64,000 nt of DNA, taken from assembly GCF_017305915.1 (NCBI RefSeq), contig NZ_JAFKJN010000020.1:62001-126000 (forward strand), written 5' to 3'. Source of the DNA: Reyranella sp. (GTDB lineage: Bacteria; Pseudomonadota; Alphaproteobacteria; Reyranellales; Reyranellaceae). Positions within the stretch are counted from its first letter, which is position 1. Every line of letters starts with the position of its first letter. Both the position numbers and the translations under genes were made by a program. This document shows positions 44,518-52,062 of this stretch, piece by piece. The notes below the pieces were generated by a model, which was not told the origin of the DNA, made no database searches, and saw only the letters and a program-made list of their open reading frames with translations.

Positions 44518-45114
44518 ATGGCGATCAAAGCCTTGTTTCCGACACTTCTTTACCGCGCGCCGCTGAGCGGCAACGACACGCGCTTCAACCGCACGCTGCT
44601 CGACGAATGCCAGGCGCTCGCCGCCTCCGACGCCGCGGGCCGCAGGTGGTCGGCGAAGAACTATCTCGGCGGCTACACCTCGTACGGCTCGCTCGATCGC
44701 CTGCATATGGTGTCGTCGGTGTTCGCGCGCCTCGCGCGGCAGCTCGACCGGCATGCCAGGGCGTTCGCGGCGCGGCTGCCCTACGATCTCGAGGGCCGCA
44801 AGATCGCCATGACAGACTGCTGGCTGAACGTGATGCCGGCCGGCGTGGTGCATTCGCTGCACCTGCATCCGACCTCGTTCATCAGCGGCACCTATTATGT
44901 GCAGGTGCCCAGGGGAGCGGGAGCGCTGAAGTTCGAGGACCCGCGGCTCAGCAGGATGATGGCGGCGCCGCCCGGCCGCGCCTTCGTCAGCCTGCCGGCC
45001 AAGGCGGGCGACGTGATCCTGTTCGAAAGCTGGCTGCGCCACGAGGTGCCGCCGGCGCGCTATGCCGGCGAGCGCATCTCGATTAGCTTCAACTACGCGT
45101 GGAGCGCGCGTTAG
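44518..45114 (+). CDS. Fe(II)/2-oxoglutarate oxygenase, TIGR02466-like (putative)
   Basis: 198 residues. The double-stranded beta-helix is suggested by HSLHLHPTSFISGTYYVQVP (first iron histidine and strand), FESWLRHEVPPARY (second histidine) and ERISISFNYAW (arginine for 2-oxoglutarate). Proteins like this are often found as prolyl-hydroxylase-like genes of unknown target. The head-to-head arrangement with PhyH suggests shared control. A palindromic repeat starts one base after the stop. Confidence 0.8.
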   Translation: MAIKALFPTLLYRAPLSGNDTRFNRTLLDECQALAASDAAGRRWSAKNYLGGYTSYGSLDRLHMVSSVFARLARQLDRHARAFAARLPYDLEGRKIAMTDCWLNVMPAGVVHSLHLHPTSFISGTYYVQVPRGAGALKFEDPRLSRMMAAPPGRAFVSLPAKAGDVILFESWLRHEVPPARYAGERISISFNYAWSAR

Positions 45115-45115
45115 T

Positions 45116-45182
45116 GTCACCCCGAGCGAAGCGAGGGGTCTTTAAGGCCACAGGAAAGATCCCTCGCTTCGCTCGGGATGAC
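45116..45182. repeat. Dispersed palindromic repeat, family 2, copy A
   Basis: A 67-base element. Arms 45116-45141 and 45157-45182 match over 26 bases with only two G-U-compatible differences; each carries cccgagcgaagcgaggg or its complement. A second copy of exactly the same length lies at 51621-51687. Elements of this gtcatcccgag...ctcgggatgac type are scattered through intergenic regions of many bacterial genomes. Confidence 0.85.
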
Positions 45183-45193
45183 AGAGGTACCCG

Positions 45194-45982
45194 ATGAAAA
45201 AGTCGCTGGCCGCCGTCCTGCTGCTCCTGCCGCTGGCGGCGCGGGCCGAGACCGAGATGCCGATCTTCGACGCGCATCTGCATTACAGCCACGATGCCTG
45301 GGAGGTCGTGCCGCCGCAGGCCTTCGTCGACATCCTGCGCAAGGCTAACATCAAGCGCGCCCTGGTCTCGAGCTCGAACAACGAGGGCACCAAGATGCTG
45401 CAGGACCGCGCGCCCGAGATCATCGTGCCGGAGCTCAGGCCCTACCGCTCGCGCGGCGAGCTCGGCACCTGGGCGAAGGACCCCACGGTGATCCCGTTCA
45501 TCGAGGACCTGCTGGCCAAGCGCAAGTACGTGGCGATCGGCGAGTTCCACATCTACAGCGCCGACGCCGACCTGCCCAACATGCGCCGCGTCGTGCAGCT
45601 CGCCAGGCATTCGGACGCCGATGCGGTCGAGCGCCACTTCGCGCAGGACCCCGAGGCGCGTGTGCGGTGGGCGCATTCGGGCTTCGAGCGGCCGGAAACC
45701 GTGCGGGCGATGCTGAGCAAGCATCGGAACCTGTGGTGCGATCTCGCCTTCCTCACCGCGCACGCCTCGAACGGCAAGGTGACGCCGGGCTGGCGGGAGG
45801 CGTTCCTCGAGTTCCCCGACCGCTTCCTGGTCGGCACCGATTCCTTCACGCCCGAGCGGCTGCATTATGTCGCCGAGCATGCGCGCTGGTCGCGCCAGTG
45901 GCTGGCCGACCTGCCGCGCGATACCGCGGAGAAGATCGGCTTCAGGAACGGCGAGCGGCTGTTCGGCGGCCCCACGCCATGA
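45194..45982 (+). CDS. Exported amidohydrolase-like TIM-barrel protein
   Basis: 262 residues after a Sec signal (KSLAAVLLLLPLAARAE). The barrel opens with MPIFDAHLHYSHDAW, an HxH metal motif, and has GEFHIYSAD, WAHSGFERPETV and LVGTDSFTP, giving further His and Asp ligands. It belongs with the amidohydrolase_2 family; the reaction (decarboxylation, lactone or ester hydrolysis) is unknown. It is followed within 10 bases by a FixH/YtkA-like gene and a peroxidase relic. Confidence 0.82.
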   Translation: MKKSLAAVLLLLPLAARAETEMPIFDAHLHYSHDAWEVVPPQAFVDILRKANIKRALVSSSNNEGTKMLQDRAPEIIVPELRPYRSRGELGTWAKDPTVIPFIEDLLAKRKYVAIGEFHIYSADADLPNMRRVVQLARHSDADAVERHFAQDPEARVRWAHSGFERPETVRAMLSKHRNLWCDLAFLTAHASNGKVTPGWREAFLEFPDRFLVGTDSFTPERLHYVAEHARWSRQWLADLPRDTAEKIGFRNGERLFGGPTP

Positions 45983-45992
45983 GGTTGGCTCC

Positions 45993-46406
45993 ATGAGGCT
46001 GTGGGCCGCGCTGCTCGCCCTGTTCGTCTCGACGCCGGCCTGGGCCGATTGCCCGCTCGATCTCGGGCACGGCACCGGCGTGGTCTTCTATTCCGACCAG
46101 TACATGATCGCGATGCGCCCCGAGCCGTTCCGGATCGAGGTCGGCCAGCCCTTCATGCTGATCATGAACGTCTGCACCAAGGCCGGCGACGCGGCCGAGC
46201 TGGTCCGGGTCGACGCCACCATGCCCGAGCACAAGCACGGCATGAACTACGCGCCGACGATCAGGGCCCTGGGCGACGGCCGCTACCGCGTCGACGGCCT
46301 GCTGTTCCACATGCCGGGCAACTGGGAGGTCGCCGTCGACGTGCGCCCCGCCGACAAGCCCGGCGCCGAGACCTCGCGGCTCACTTATGACTTCGTGCTG
46401 AAGTGA
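45993..46406 (+). CDS. FixH/YtkA-like exported protein
   Basis: 137 residues with a Sec signal ending TPAWAD. The core VDATMPEHKHGMNYAPTI and VDGLLFHMPGNWEVAVDV is like the immunoglobulin-like YtkA/FixH group; the His/Met-rich MPEHKHGM piece could bind copper. Such genes often stand next to di-haem peroxidase genes of the MauG type, and indeed the relic of one follows, beginning at the GTG that overlaps this gene's TGA. Confidence 0.78.
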   Translation: MRLWAALLALFVSTPAWADCPLDLGHGTGVVFYSDQYMIAMRPEPFRIEVGQPFMLIMNVCTKAGDAAELVRVDATMPEHKHGMNYAPTIRALGDGRYRVDGLLFHMPGNWEVAVDVRPADKPGAETSRLTYDFVLK

Positions 46407-46738
46407 AGCTGGTCCTTCTCCTCGTCCTGCTCGTCCTGCTCGCCGCCGTGCGGCAGGCGGCGCAGGGCGAGGTGACGGTCGATTGGAGTGCGGGTGAGGT
46501 GAGGGCCGTCGCCGCTCATGGGCCGTGACCGCCGGCGCCGGCCGCCGATCCCAGCAACCGCGTCTCGGGCCTCCCGGCCGCGATCGCGCTCGGCCGCCAT
46601 CTGTTCGACGAGCCGCGGCTGTCGAGCGGGCCGATGGCCTGCGCGGAAGAGAGCGCCGACCTCGTCGCTTTCCTGCGAACGCTCTACGTTGCGGCGCCGA
46701 AGCTCGCGCCCCTTCCACCGCTCTGTCCCTCGAGTTGA
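46403..46738 (+). pseudogene. MauG / cytochrome c peroxidase relic, only the two ends left
   Basis: Reading from GTG 46403 gives a hydrophobic signal (VKLVLLLVLLVLLAAV), an in-frame TGA at 46526 where the family would have tryptophan or another residue, then DPSNRVSGLPAAIALGRHLF and DEPRLSSGPMACA, the N-terminal text of MauG-type di-haem peroxidases. The first haem motif should start at MACASCH, but here the frame jumps straight to EESADLVAFLRTLY, the C-terminal text of the same family. So a large internal piece with both CxxCH motifs is missing, in frame, and the gene also carries a stop. Stop at 46736-46738. Confidence 0.82.
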
Positions 46739-46799
46739 ATTCGTCGTCAATCGATCATAAATTAAGGCCGAGAAATCGCGTTGGCAGCGCGGTCCAATC

Positions 46800-46829
46800 G
46801 AGTCTCACGGCACGAGACTCGTGAGACTC
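46800..46829. repeat. Inverted repeat at the ruvX 3' end
   Basis: Arms gagtctcac (46800-46808) and gtgagactc (46821-46829) are perfect, with a nested cacgag-a-ctcgtg. It abuts the ruvX stop codon at 46830. No T run follows on either strand, so it may slow 3' decay rather than terminate. Confidence 0.6.
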
Positions 46830-47306
46830 CTAGCGCAGCCGCGGCAGCGCGCTTTCCAGGATCCACGCCGCCGCCGCGGCATCGACCCGCTCGGCGCGCT
46901 TGGCGCGGCTCATGTCGTAGTCGTCGATCATGCCGCGGGTGACCGCCGCGGTGCTGAGCCGCTCGTCCTGGAACAGCACGGGCAGCGCCGCCAGCGCGGC
47001 CGGGCCGTGCTTGGCGATGTTGGTCGCGAACTGACGCACCGACTGGCAGCGCGAGCCCTCGCTGCCGTCCATGTTGAGCGGCAGGCCGATCACCAGCGCC
47101 TTGGCCTCGTGCTTGCGGGCGAGCTCGGCGAGGGCGGCGAGGTCGGCCGCCAGCTTGGCGCGCTTCAGCGTGGTGAGCGGCGTGGCGAGGCTGCGCAGCA
47201 GGTCGGAGGTCGCCACGCCGATCGTCTTGCTGCCGACATCGAGCGCCATCAGCCGGCCTTCGTGCGGCAGCATGGTCTTGAGCGCGGCAATTTCGACGAT
47301 CGGCAT
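46830..47306 (-). CDS. ruvX: Holliday junction resolvase-like RuvX (YqgF)
   Basis: A 158-residue RNase-H-fold nuclease tied to 16S rRNA maturation and possibly recombination. The N-terminal strand MALDVGSKTIGVATSD carries the catalytic aspartate; VIGLPLNMDGSEGSRCQSV, FQDERLSTAAV and the C-terminal RVDAAAAAWILES (last acidic site) complete the set. ATG 47306 is used; a shorter start (MLPHEGRL) is possible. It lies on the conserved path between pyrB and gatC. Confidence 0.94.
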   Translation of the reverse strand: MPIVEIAALKTMLPHEGRLMALDVGSKTIGVATSDLLRSLATPLTTLKRAKLAADLAALAELARKHEAKALVIGLPLNMDGSEGSRCQSVRQFATNIAKHGPAALAALPVLFQDERLSTAAVTRGMIDDYDMSRAKRAERVDAAAAAWILESALPRLR

Positions 47307-47354
47307 GGCGCGGTTATAAGCTGACAAGCGCGTCCCGCAAGGTAGGTTCAGCCG

Positions 47355-49871
47355 GTGAGCGATATCCTGTACGCCCTGCTCGCGATCACGATGGTGCTGA
47401 CCATCGTGAGCGTGCTCGTGCCGCTGTCGGAGCGCCTGCGCCTGCCGTTCACCGTGCTGCTGGCGATCGCCGGCATGGCGCTGGGCTTCGCCGGCACCTG
47501 GATCATCCGCAGCGACCACGCCTTCGGCCTGCTCGGCGACATGTTCGCCGGCCTCGACAAGCTCGAGGTCGGCACCGACGTCTTCCTGCCGCTGTTCCTG
47601 CCGCCGCTTCTGTTCACCGCCGGCCTGACCATCGACGTGCGCCGCCTGCTCGACGAGGTGTTCGCCGTGCTGCTGCTGGCGATCGTCGCGGTGCTGGTCT
47701 GCATCGCCGTCGTCGCCGCGGCCGTGCATGCGGTGACCGGCGTCGACATCATGGTCTGCCTGCTGATCGGCGCCGTCGTCTCGACCACCGACCCGGCGGC
47801 GGTGATCGGCATCTTCCGCGATGTCGGCGCGCCCAAGAGATTGTCGATCCTGGCCGAGGGCGAATCGCTGTTCAACGACGCGGTCGCCATCGCCGCCTTC
47901 GGCTTCTGCATCGAGCTGCTGCTGCGCCAGGCCGACCCCGACGTGGCCCACGCCCTCGCGACCGACATCGCCAACCCGGTCATCGCCTTCTTCCGCGAGT
48001 TCGCCGGCGGCATCCTGTTCGGCTTCATCCTGGCGCGGCTCACGATGCTGATCCTGCCGCGGCTCGGCGATTCGGACGCCGCCGTCGCCTCGGTTACGGT
48101 CAGCCTCGCCTATCTCGCCTATGTCGTCGCCGACCACTACATCCACGTCTCGGGCGTGGTTGCTGTCGTGGTCGCGGCGCTGACGGTCGCGGCCTACGGG
48201 CCGACCCATCTGCATCCCAAGCGCTGGACGGCGCTGCGCCAGCTCTGGACCCAGCTCGACTTCTGGAGCAACTGCCTGATCTTCGTGCTGGCCTCGATGC
48301 TGGCGGCCAACGTGCTGCCGCAGATCACCTGGCTCTATGTCGGCGGCCTGGCGGGCGTGGCGCTGGGCGCCTTCGTGGCCCGCTTCCTGGTCGTGTTCGG
48401 CATGCTGCCGCTGCTCGAGATGAGCCGCCTCGTCCAGCCGGTCAACGGCCGCTACAAGGCGATCCTGGTGTGGGGCGGCCTGCGCGGCGCGGTGACCATC
48501 GTGCTGGCCATGGTGGCGGCGAGCGACGGTCGGCTGTCGTCCGACGTGCGCGAGTTCGCCGCCGTGCTGGCGACGCTGTTCGTGCTGTTCACCCTGTTCG
48601 TCAACGCCACCACGCTCGGCCTGGTGATCCACGTGCTCGGGCTCAACAAGCTGACGCGGCTCGAGCTGGCGCTGCGCGACCGCGTGCTGGCGCTGTCGCG
48701 CATCAACGTTACCCACCACCTGCAGCAGATCATGCGCGAGCACAATGTGCGGGTCGAGCACATCGACGTCGATCCGCTGTCGGCCGGCGACGAAGCGGTC
48801 GAGGCGCCACCGCCCGAGCTTGCGCTCGACCTCAGCGAGCGCATCGGCGTCGGCCTGCTGACGCTGTGCACCCAGGAGCGCGAGCTCTATCTCGAGCAGT
48901 TCGAGCAGCAGACCCTGTCGCGCCGCATGGTCGCCATCCTTATGGCGCGCGGCGACCGGCTGATCGACGCTGTGCGCGACCGCGGCGCCGAGGGCTATCA
49001 GAAGACCATCCGCGACTTCGCGTTGCCCGACACCGCCTTCCGCATCGGTCTGTGGCTGCATCGGCGGCTGCGCATCGACCGCGTGCTGACCGAGCGGCTG
49101 GCCGACCGGTTCGAGGTCCTGATGGTGCAGCAGGACGTGCTGGCCGAGCTGGCGATGTTCAACGTCCATGCGGTCTCCGACCTGCTCGGCGCCGACGCGG
49201 AGGCGCGCCTCGCCGAGGTGATCCAGGACCGCCAGGAGCTGGTGGCGCACGCCCTGCACGCGCTCAGCCTGCAGTATCCGGGCTACGCCGAATCGATCCG
49301 CGACCGCCAGCTCGAGCGGGCGGCGATCCGGCTCGAGGCCGCCGAGTACACTCGGCGGCTGCGCGAATCGATCATCGGCCGCGAGGTCTATGCCGACCTG
49401 CGCCGCCAGCTCAACAAGCGGCGTGAGGCGATCGCCGACCGGCCGCCGCTCGATCTCGGGCTCGAGCTGCAGGGCATGATCGCGCGCGTGCCGCTGTTCG
49501 CCGGCCTCGACCTCGACGCGGTCGCCGAGCTCGCCAAGCGCCTGCAGGCGGTGGTGGCGCTGCCGGACGAGAGGATCGTCGCCGTCGGCTCCAGACCCGA
49601 CGCCATGTACTTCATCGCCGCCGGCGAGGCGACGGTGGTACGCGAGGGCGTGCGCATCGTGCTGAACGAGGGCAGCTTCTTCGGCGAGATGGGCCTGCTC
49701 GACAAGAAGCCGCGCAACGCCGACGTGATCTCCGACGGCTACAGCCATCTGCTGATGCTGCATCGGCGCGACTTCGACCGGCTGCTCGACAAGCGGCCGG
49801 AGCTCAGGGCAGGGATCGAGGCGGAGGCGATGCGGCGCACTGCGCCGAGCGCCACGCCGGTTGCCGAGTGA
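47355..49871 (+). CDS. CPA1-type Na+/H+ antiporter with C-terminal cyclic-nucleotide-binding domain
   Basis: 838 residues. The first 430 or so form 12 or more helices with the transport core TTDPAAVIGIFRDVG and GESLFNDAVAIAAFGF (the ND pair). A long soluble region follows, and about residues 705-825 form a cNMP-binding-like domain (VPLFAGLDLDAVAELAKRL, then FFGEMGLLDKKPRNADV, with the phosphate-binding Glu and Arg). The layout recalls SOS1-type exchangers, where the tail regulates transport. GTG 47355 is the start. The next ATG overlaps its TGA. Confidence 0.92.
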   Translation: MSDILYALLAITMVLTIVSVLVPLSERLRLPFTVLLAIAGMALGFAGTWIIRSDHAFGLLGDMFAGLDKLEVGTDVFLPLFLPPLLFTAGLTIDVRRLLDEVFAVLLLAIVAVLVCIAVVAAAVHAVTGVDIMVCLLIGAVVSTTDPAAVIGIFRDVGAPKRLSILAEGESLFNDAVAIAAFGFCIELLLRQADPDVAHALATDIANPVIAFFREFAGGILFGFILARLTMLILPRLGDSDAAVASVTVSLAYLAYVVADHYIHVSGVVAVVVAALTVAAYGPTHLHPKRWTALRQLWTQLDFWSNCLIFVLASMLAANVLPQITWLYVGGLAGVALGAFVARFLVVFGMLPLLEMSRLVQPVNGRYKAILVWGGLRGAVTIVLAMVAASDGRLSSDVREFAAVLATLFVLFTLFVNATTLGLVIHVLGLNKLTRLELALRDRVLALSRINVTHHLQQIMREHNVRVEHIDVDPLSAGDEAVEAPPPELALDLSERIGVGLLTLCTQERELYLEQFEQQTLSRRMVAILMARGDRLIDAVRDRGAEGYQKTIRDFALPDTAFRIGLWLHRRLRIDRVLTERLADRFEVLMVQQDVLAELAMFNVHAVSDLLGADAEARLAEVIQDRQELVAHALHALSLQYPGYAESIRDRQLERAAIRLEAAEYTRRLRESIIGREVYADLRRQLNKRREAIADRPPLDLGLELQGMIARVPLFAGLDLDAVAELAKRLQAVVALPDERIVAVGSRPDAMYFIAAGEATVVREGVRIVLNEGSFFGEMGLLDKKPRNADVISDGYSHLLMLHRRDFDRLLDKRPELRAGIEAEAMRRTAPSATPVAE

Positions 49872-51187
49872 TGCCCGCGAAGATGCATCTGGCCCAGTTC
49901 CTGGTGCACGGGCCGACTTATCACAGCCTGGCGATGTGGCGGCATCCGAGGACGGCGGCGGCGGGCTACGACTGGACGCGGCCGGCGCTCTACCAACACA
50001 TCGCGCAGGTCTGCGAACGCGGCCTGTTCGACATGGTGTTCTTCGCCGACCTCAACTACATCTCCGACACCTATCGCGGCTCGCTGGAGCCCGCGCTGCG
50101 CTACGCCGCGCAGGCGCCCGAGCACGATCCGATCCCGCTGCTGTCGTGGATGGCGGCGGTCACCAAGCATATCGGTGTCGCCGCGACCTTCTCGGTCAGC
50201 CAGCACCATCCGTTCTATGCGGCGCGGCTGTGGGCGACGCTCGACCATCTCACCGACGGTCGCGCCGGCTGGAACGTCGTGACCTCGATCAACCACAACC
50301 AGGACGCCAATTTCGGCGTCGACCGGCCGCCGGCCGACGTCCGCTACGACCGCGCGCACGAGTTCATCGAGGTCTGCCGCAAGCTGTGGGCGAGCTGGGA
50401 CGAGGACGCGGTGGTGATGGACCGCGACGCCGCGGTGTTCGCCGACGCGACCAAGGTGCGGCGGATCGAGCACGAGGGTGCGTTCTTCAAGTCGCGCGGG
50501 CCGCTCAACGTCGTGCGTTCGCCGCAGGACGGGCCGGTGATCCTGCAGGCCGGCACCTCGCCCAAGGGCATCGACTTCGCCGCAAAATACGCCGACGCGA
50601 TCTTCGCCATCCAGCCCAGGCCGCAAGATGCCAAGCGCTACTTCGACACCATCAAGGGGCGGATGGCCGAATTCGGCCGGCCGCCGTCGCACTGCCGCAT
50701 CCTGTTCGGCATGCAGCCGATCGTCGGCTCGAGCGAGGCGGAGGCCCGCGAGAAGCAGGACGAGCACAACGCCCTGATGCCGCTCGAAGGCGGCATGACC
50801 ATCCTGTCTGCGCACGCGGATTACGACCTGTCGAAGATCGACCTCGAGGCGCCGATGGCCGACCGCACCGAGCCCGAGCTGCAACGGCTCAAGACCCGCT
50901 TCCGCAAGGCCTCGGGCGAATCGATGACCTTGCGCGAGGTGGCGCAGCGGCACGGCCAGAGCGTCGGCCTGCCGCAGTTCGTCGGCACCGTGAAATCGGT
51001 CGCCGACCAGATGGAGGCGTTCCTCGCGGAGGCGGGAGGCGATGGCTTCATGCTGTCGCCGATCTACTGCCCCGGCGCGATCGAGGAGTTCGTCGACCAG
51101 GTGGTGCCGGAATTGCAGCGCCGCGGCCTGCTGCGCACCGAGTATCGCGGCCGCACCGCGCGCGATCTGTTGCGGCAGGAGGATTGA
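49871..51187 (+). CDS. LLM flavin-dependent monooxygenase, NtaA/SnaA/DszA group
   Basis: 438 residues, the longer LLM form that uses FMNH2 delivered by a separate reductase. Characteristic text: MHLAQFLVHGPTYHSLAMWR, VFFADLNYISDTYRG, GWNVVTSINHNQDANFG and YDRAHEFIEVCRKLW; C-terminal WHIPGS-like region reads GFMLSPIYCPGAIEEF. Relatives oxidise nitrilotriacetate, organosulphur compounds or polyketides. ATG 49871 overlaps the antiporter TGA; GTG 49868 is also in frame. No reductase gene is adjacent. Confidence 0.9.
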   Translation: MPAKMHLAQFLVHGPTYHSLAMWRHPRTAAAGYDWTRPALYQHIAQVCERGLFDMVFFADLNYISDTYRGSLEPALRYAAQAPEHDPIPLLSWMAAVTKHIGVAATFSVSQHHPFYAARLWATLDHLTDGRAGWNVVTSINHNQDANFGVDRPPADVRYDRAHEFIEVCRKLWASWDEDAVVMDRDAAVFADATKVRRIEHEGAFFKSRGPLNVVRSPQDGPVILQAGTSPKGIDFAAKYADAIFAIQPRPQDAKRYFDTIKGRMAEFGRPPSHCRILFGMQPIVGSSEAEAREKQDEHNALMPLEGGMTILSAHADYDLSKIDLEAPMADRTEPELQRLKTRFRKASGESMTLREVAQRHGQSVGLPQFVGTVKSVADQMEAFLAEAGGDGFMLSPIYCPGAIEEFVDQVVPELQRRGLLRTEYRGRTARDLLRQED

Positions 51188-51610
51188 GTGAGCGACCCGA
51201 CCGTCATCCTGACCGACGCGCCCGAGGCGGGCGATGTCGCGGTCATTTCACAGGGCCTCGGCGCCTACAATGTCGAGCAGAGTGGCATCCGGGATTACAA
51301 GCCGCTGGCGGTGCTGGTGAAGGGCGCGGCCGGCCAGACGATCGGCGGCATCAGCGGCCGCTCCTCGCTCGGGCTGCTGTTCCTCGACCTCGTCTATTTG
51401 CCCAAGACCGTGCGCGGCGGCGGGCTGGGCAGCCGGCTGCTGGCGATGGCGGAGGAGGAGGGCCGCAAGCGCGGCTGCAAGCGGGCGGTGCTCTACACCA
51501 TCAGCTTCCAGGCGCCGGACTTCTATAAAAGGCATGGCTGGCGGGTGTTCGGTGAAATTCCCTGCGACCCGCCGGGGACCAGCCGGATCTTCATGACTAA
51601 GGAATTGTGA
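51188..51610 (+). CDS. GNAT family N-acetyltransferase
   Basis: 140 residues. The acetyl-CoA-binding region is LDLVYLPKTVRGGGLGSRLL (a VRGGGLGSRL form of Q/RxxGxG/A) followed by AMAEEEGRKRGCKRAVLYT and FYKRHGWRVFGEI. GTG 51188 directly follows the LLM stop, so the two are coupled. The target (antibiotic, amino acid or protein) is unknown. Confidence 0.9.
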   Translation: MSDPTVILTDAPEAGDVAVISQGLGAYNVEQSGIRDYKPLAVLVKGAAGQTIGGISGRSSLGLLFLDLVYLPKTVRGGGLGSRLLAMAEEEGRKRGCKRAVLYTISFQAPDFYKRHGWRVFGEIPCDPPGTSRIFMTKEL

Positions 51611-51620
51611 CGGCGTAGCC

Positions 51621-51687
51621 GTCATCCCGAGGCGGAAGCCGAGGGACCTCTGGAACCCCAAAGATCCCTCACTTCGTTCGGGATGAC
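51621..51687. repeat. Dispersed palindromic repeat, family 2, copy B
   Basis: 67 bases. The outer 11 bases (gtcatcccgag / ttcgggatgac) pair well; the inner left arm reads gcggaagccgagggacc, slightly different from copy A. The right arm ccctcacttcgttcgggatg is two bases off copy A. It lies 10 bases past the GNAT stop, so both copies follow gene ends. Confidence 0.85.
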
Positions 51688-51741
51688 AGATGGCGACAAA
51701 CCCGCTACCACCCCGCCCATTCCGCTGTTTGGAGTCGTTGG

Positions 51742-52059
51742 ATGTCGCTCGACAAGGAGACGGTGGCGCGCATTGCGCGTCTGGCCCGTCTGAAGGTGCC
51801 CGAGGAGGAGCTCGAGCCGCTGGCCGGCGAGCTGTCGGGGATTCTTGCCTGGATCGAGCAACTGAACGAGGTCGACACCAAGGACGTGGCCCCGCTCGCC
51901 AGCGTGTCCGACGTCACCCTGCCGATGCGCGAGGACAAGGTCACTGACGGCGGCATCGCCGAGAAGGTGCTGGCCAACGCGCCGGGCGGTGCCGTGTACA
52001 TCGAGCCGACCGACCGACACGCCGGCGGCTTCTTCACCGTGCCGAAGGTGGTGGAGTAG
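51742..52059 (+). CDS. gatC: Asp-tRNA(Asn)/Glu-tRNA(Gln) amidotransferase subunit C
   Basis: 105 residues: the small subunit that stabilises GatA and bridges to GatB. Typical text is VARIARLARLKVPEEEL, LSGILAWIEQLNEVDTKDV and the C-terminal FFTVPKVVE. gatA starts 3 bases after its stop. Confidence 0.96.
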   Translation: MSLDKETVARIARLARLKVPEEELEPLAGELSGILAWIEQLNEVDTKDVAPLASVSDVTLPMREDKVTDGGIAEKVLANAPGGAVYIEPTDRHAGGFFTVPKVVE

Positions 52060-52062
52060 GCG

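Noticed and set aside
46830..49763. A very long minus-strand frame (over 900 codons) opposite the antiporter gene
   Set aside because: It is antisense to a clear CPA1-cNMP protein, is rich in His/Arg/Gln/Asp as antisense of GC-rich genes tends to be, and only its last 158 codons (ruvX) show family features.
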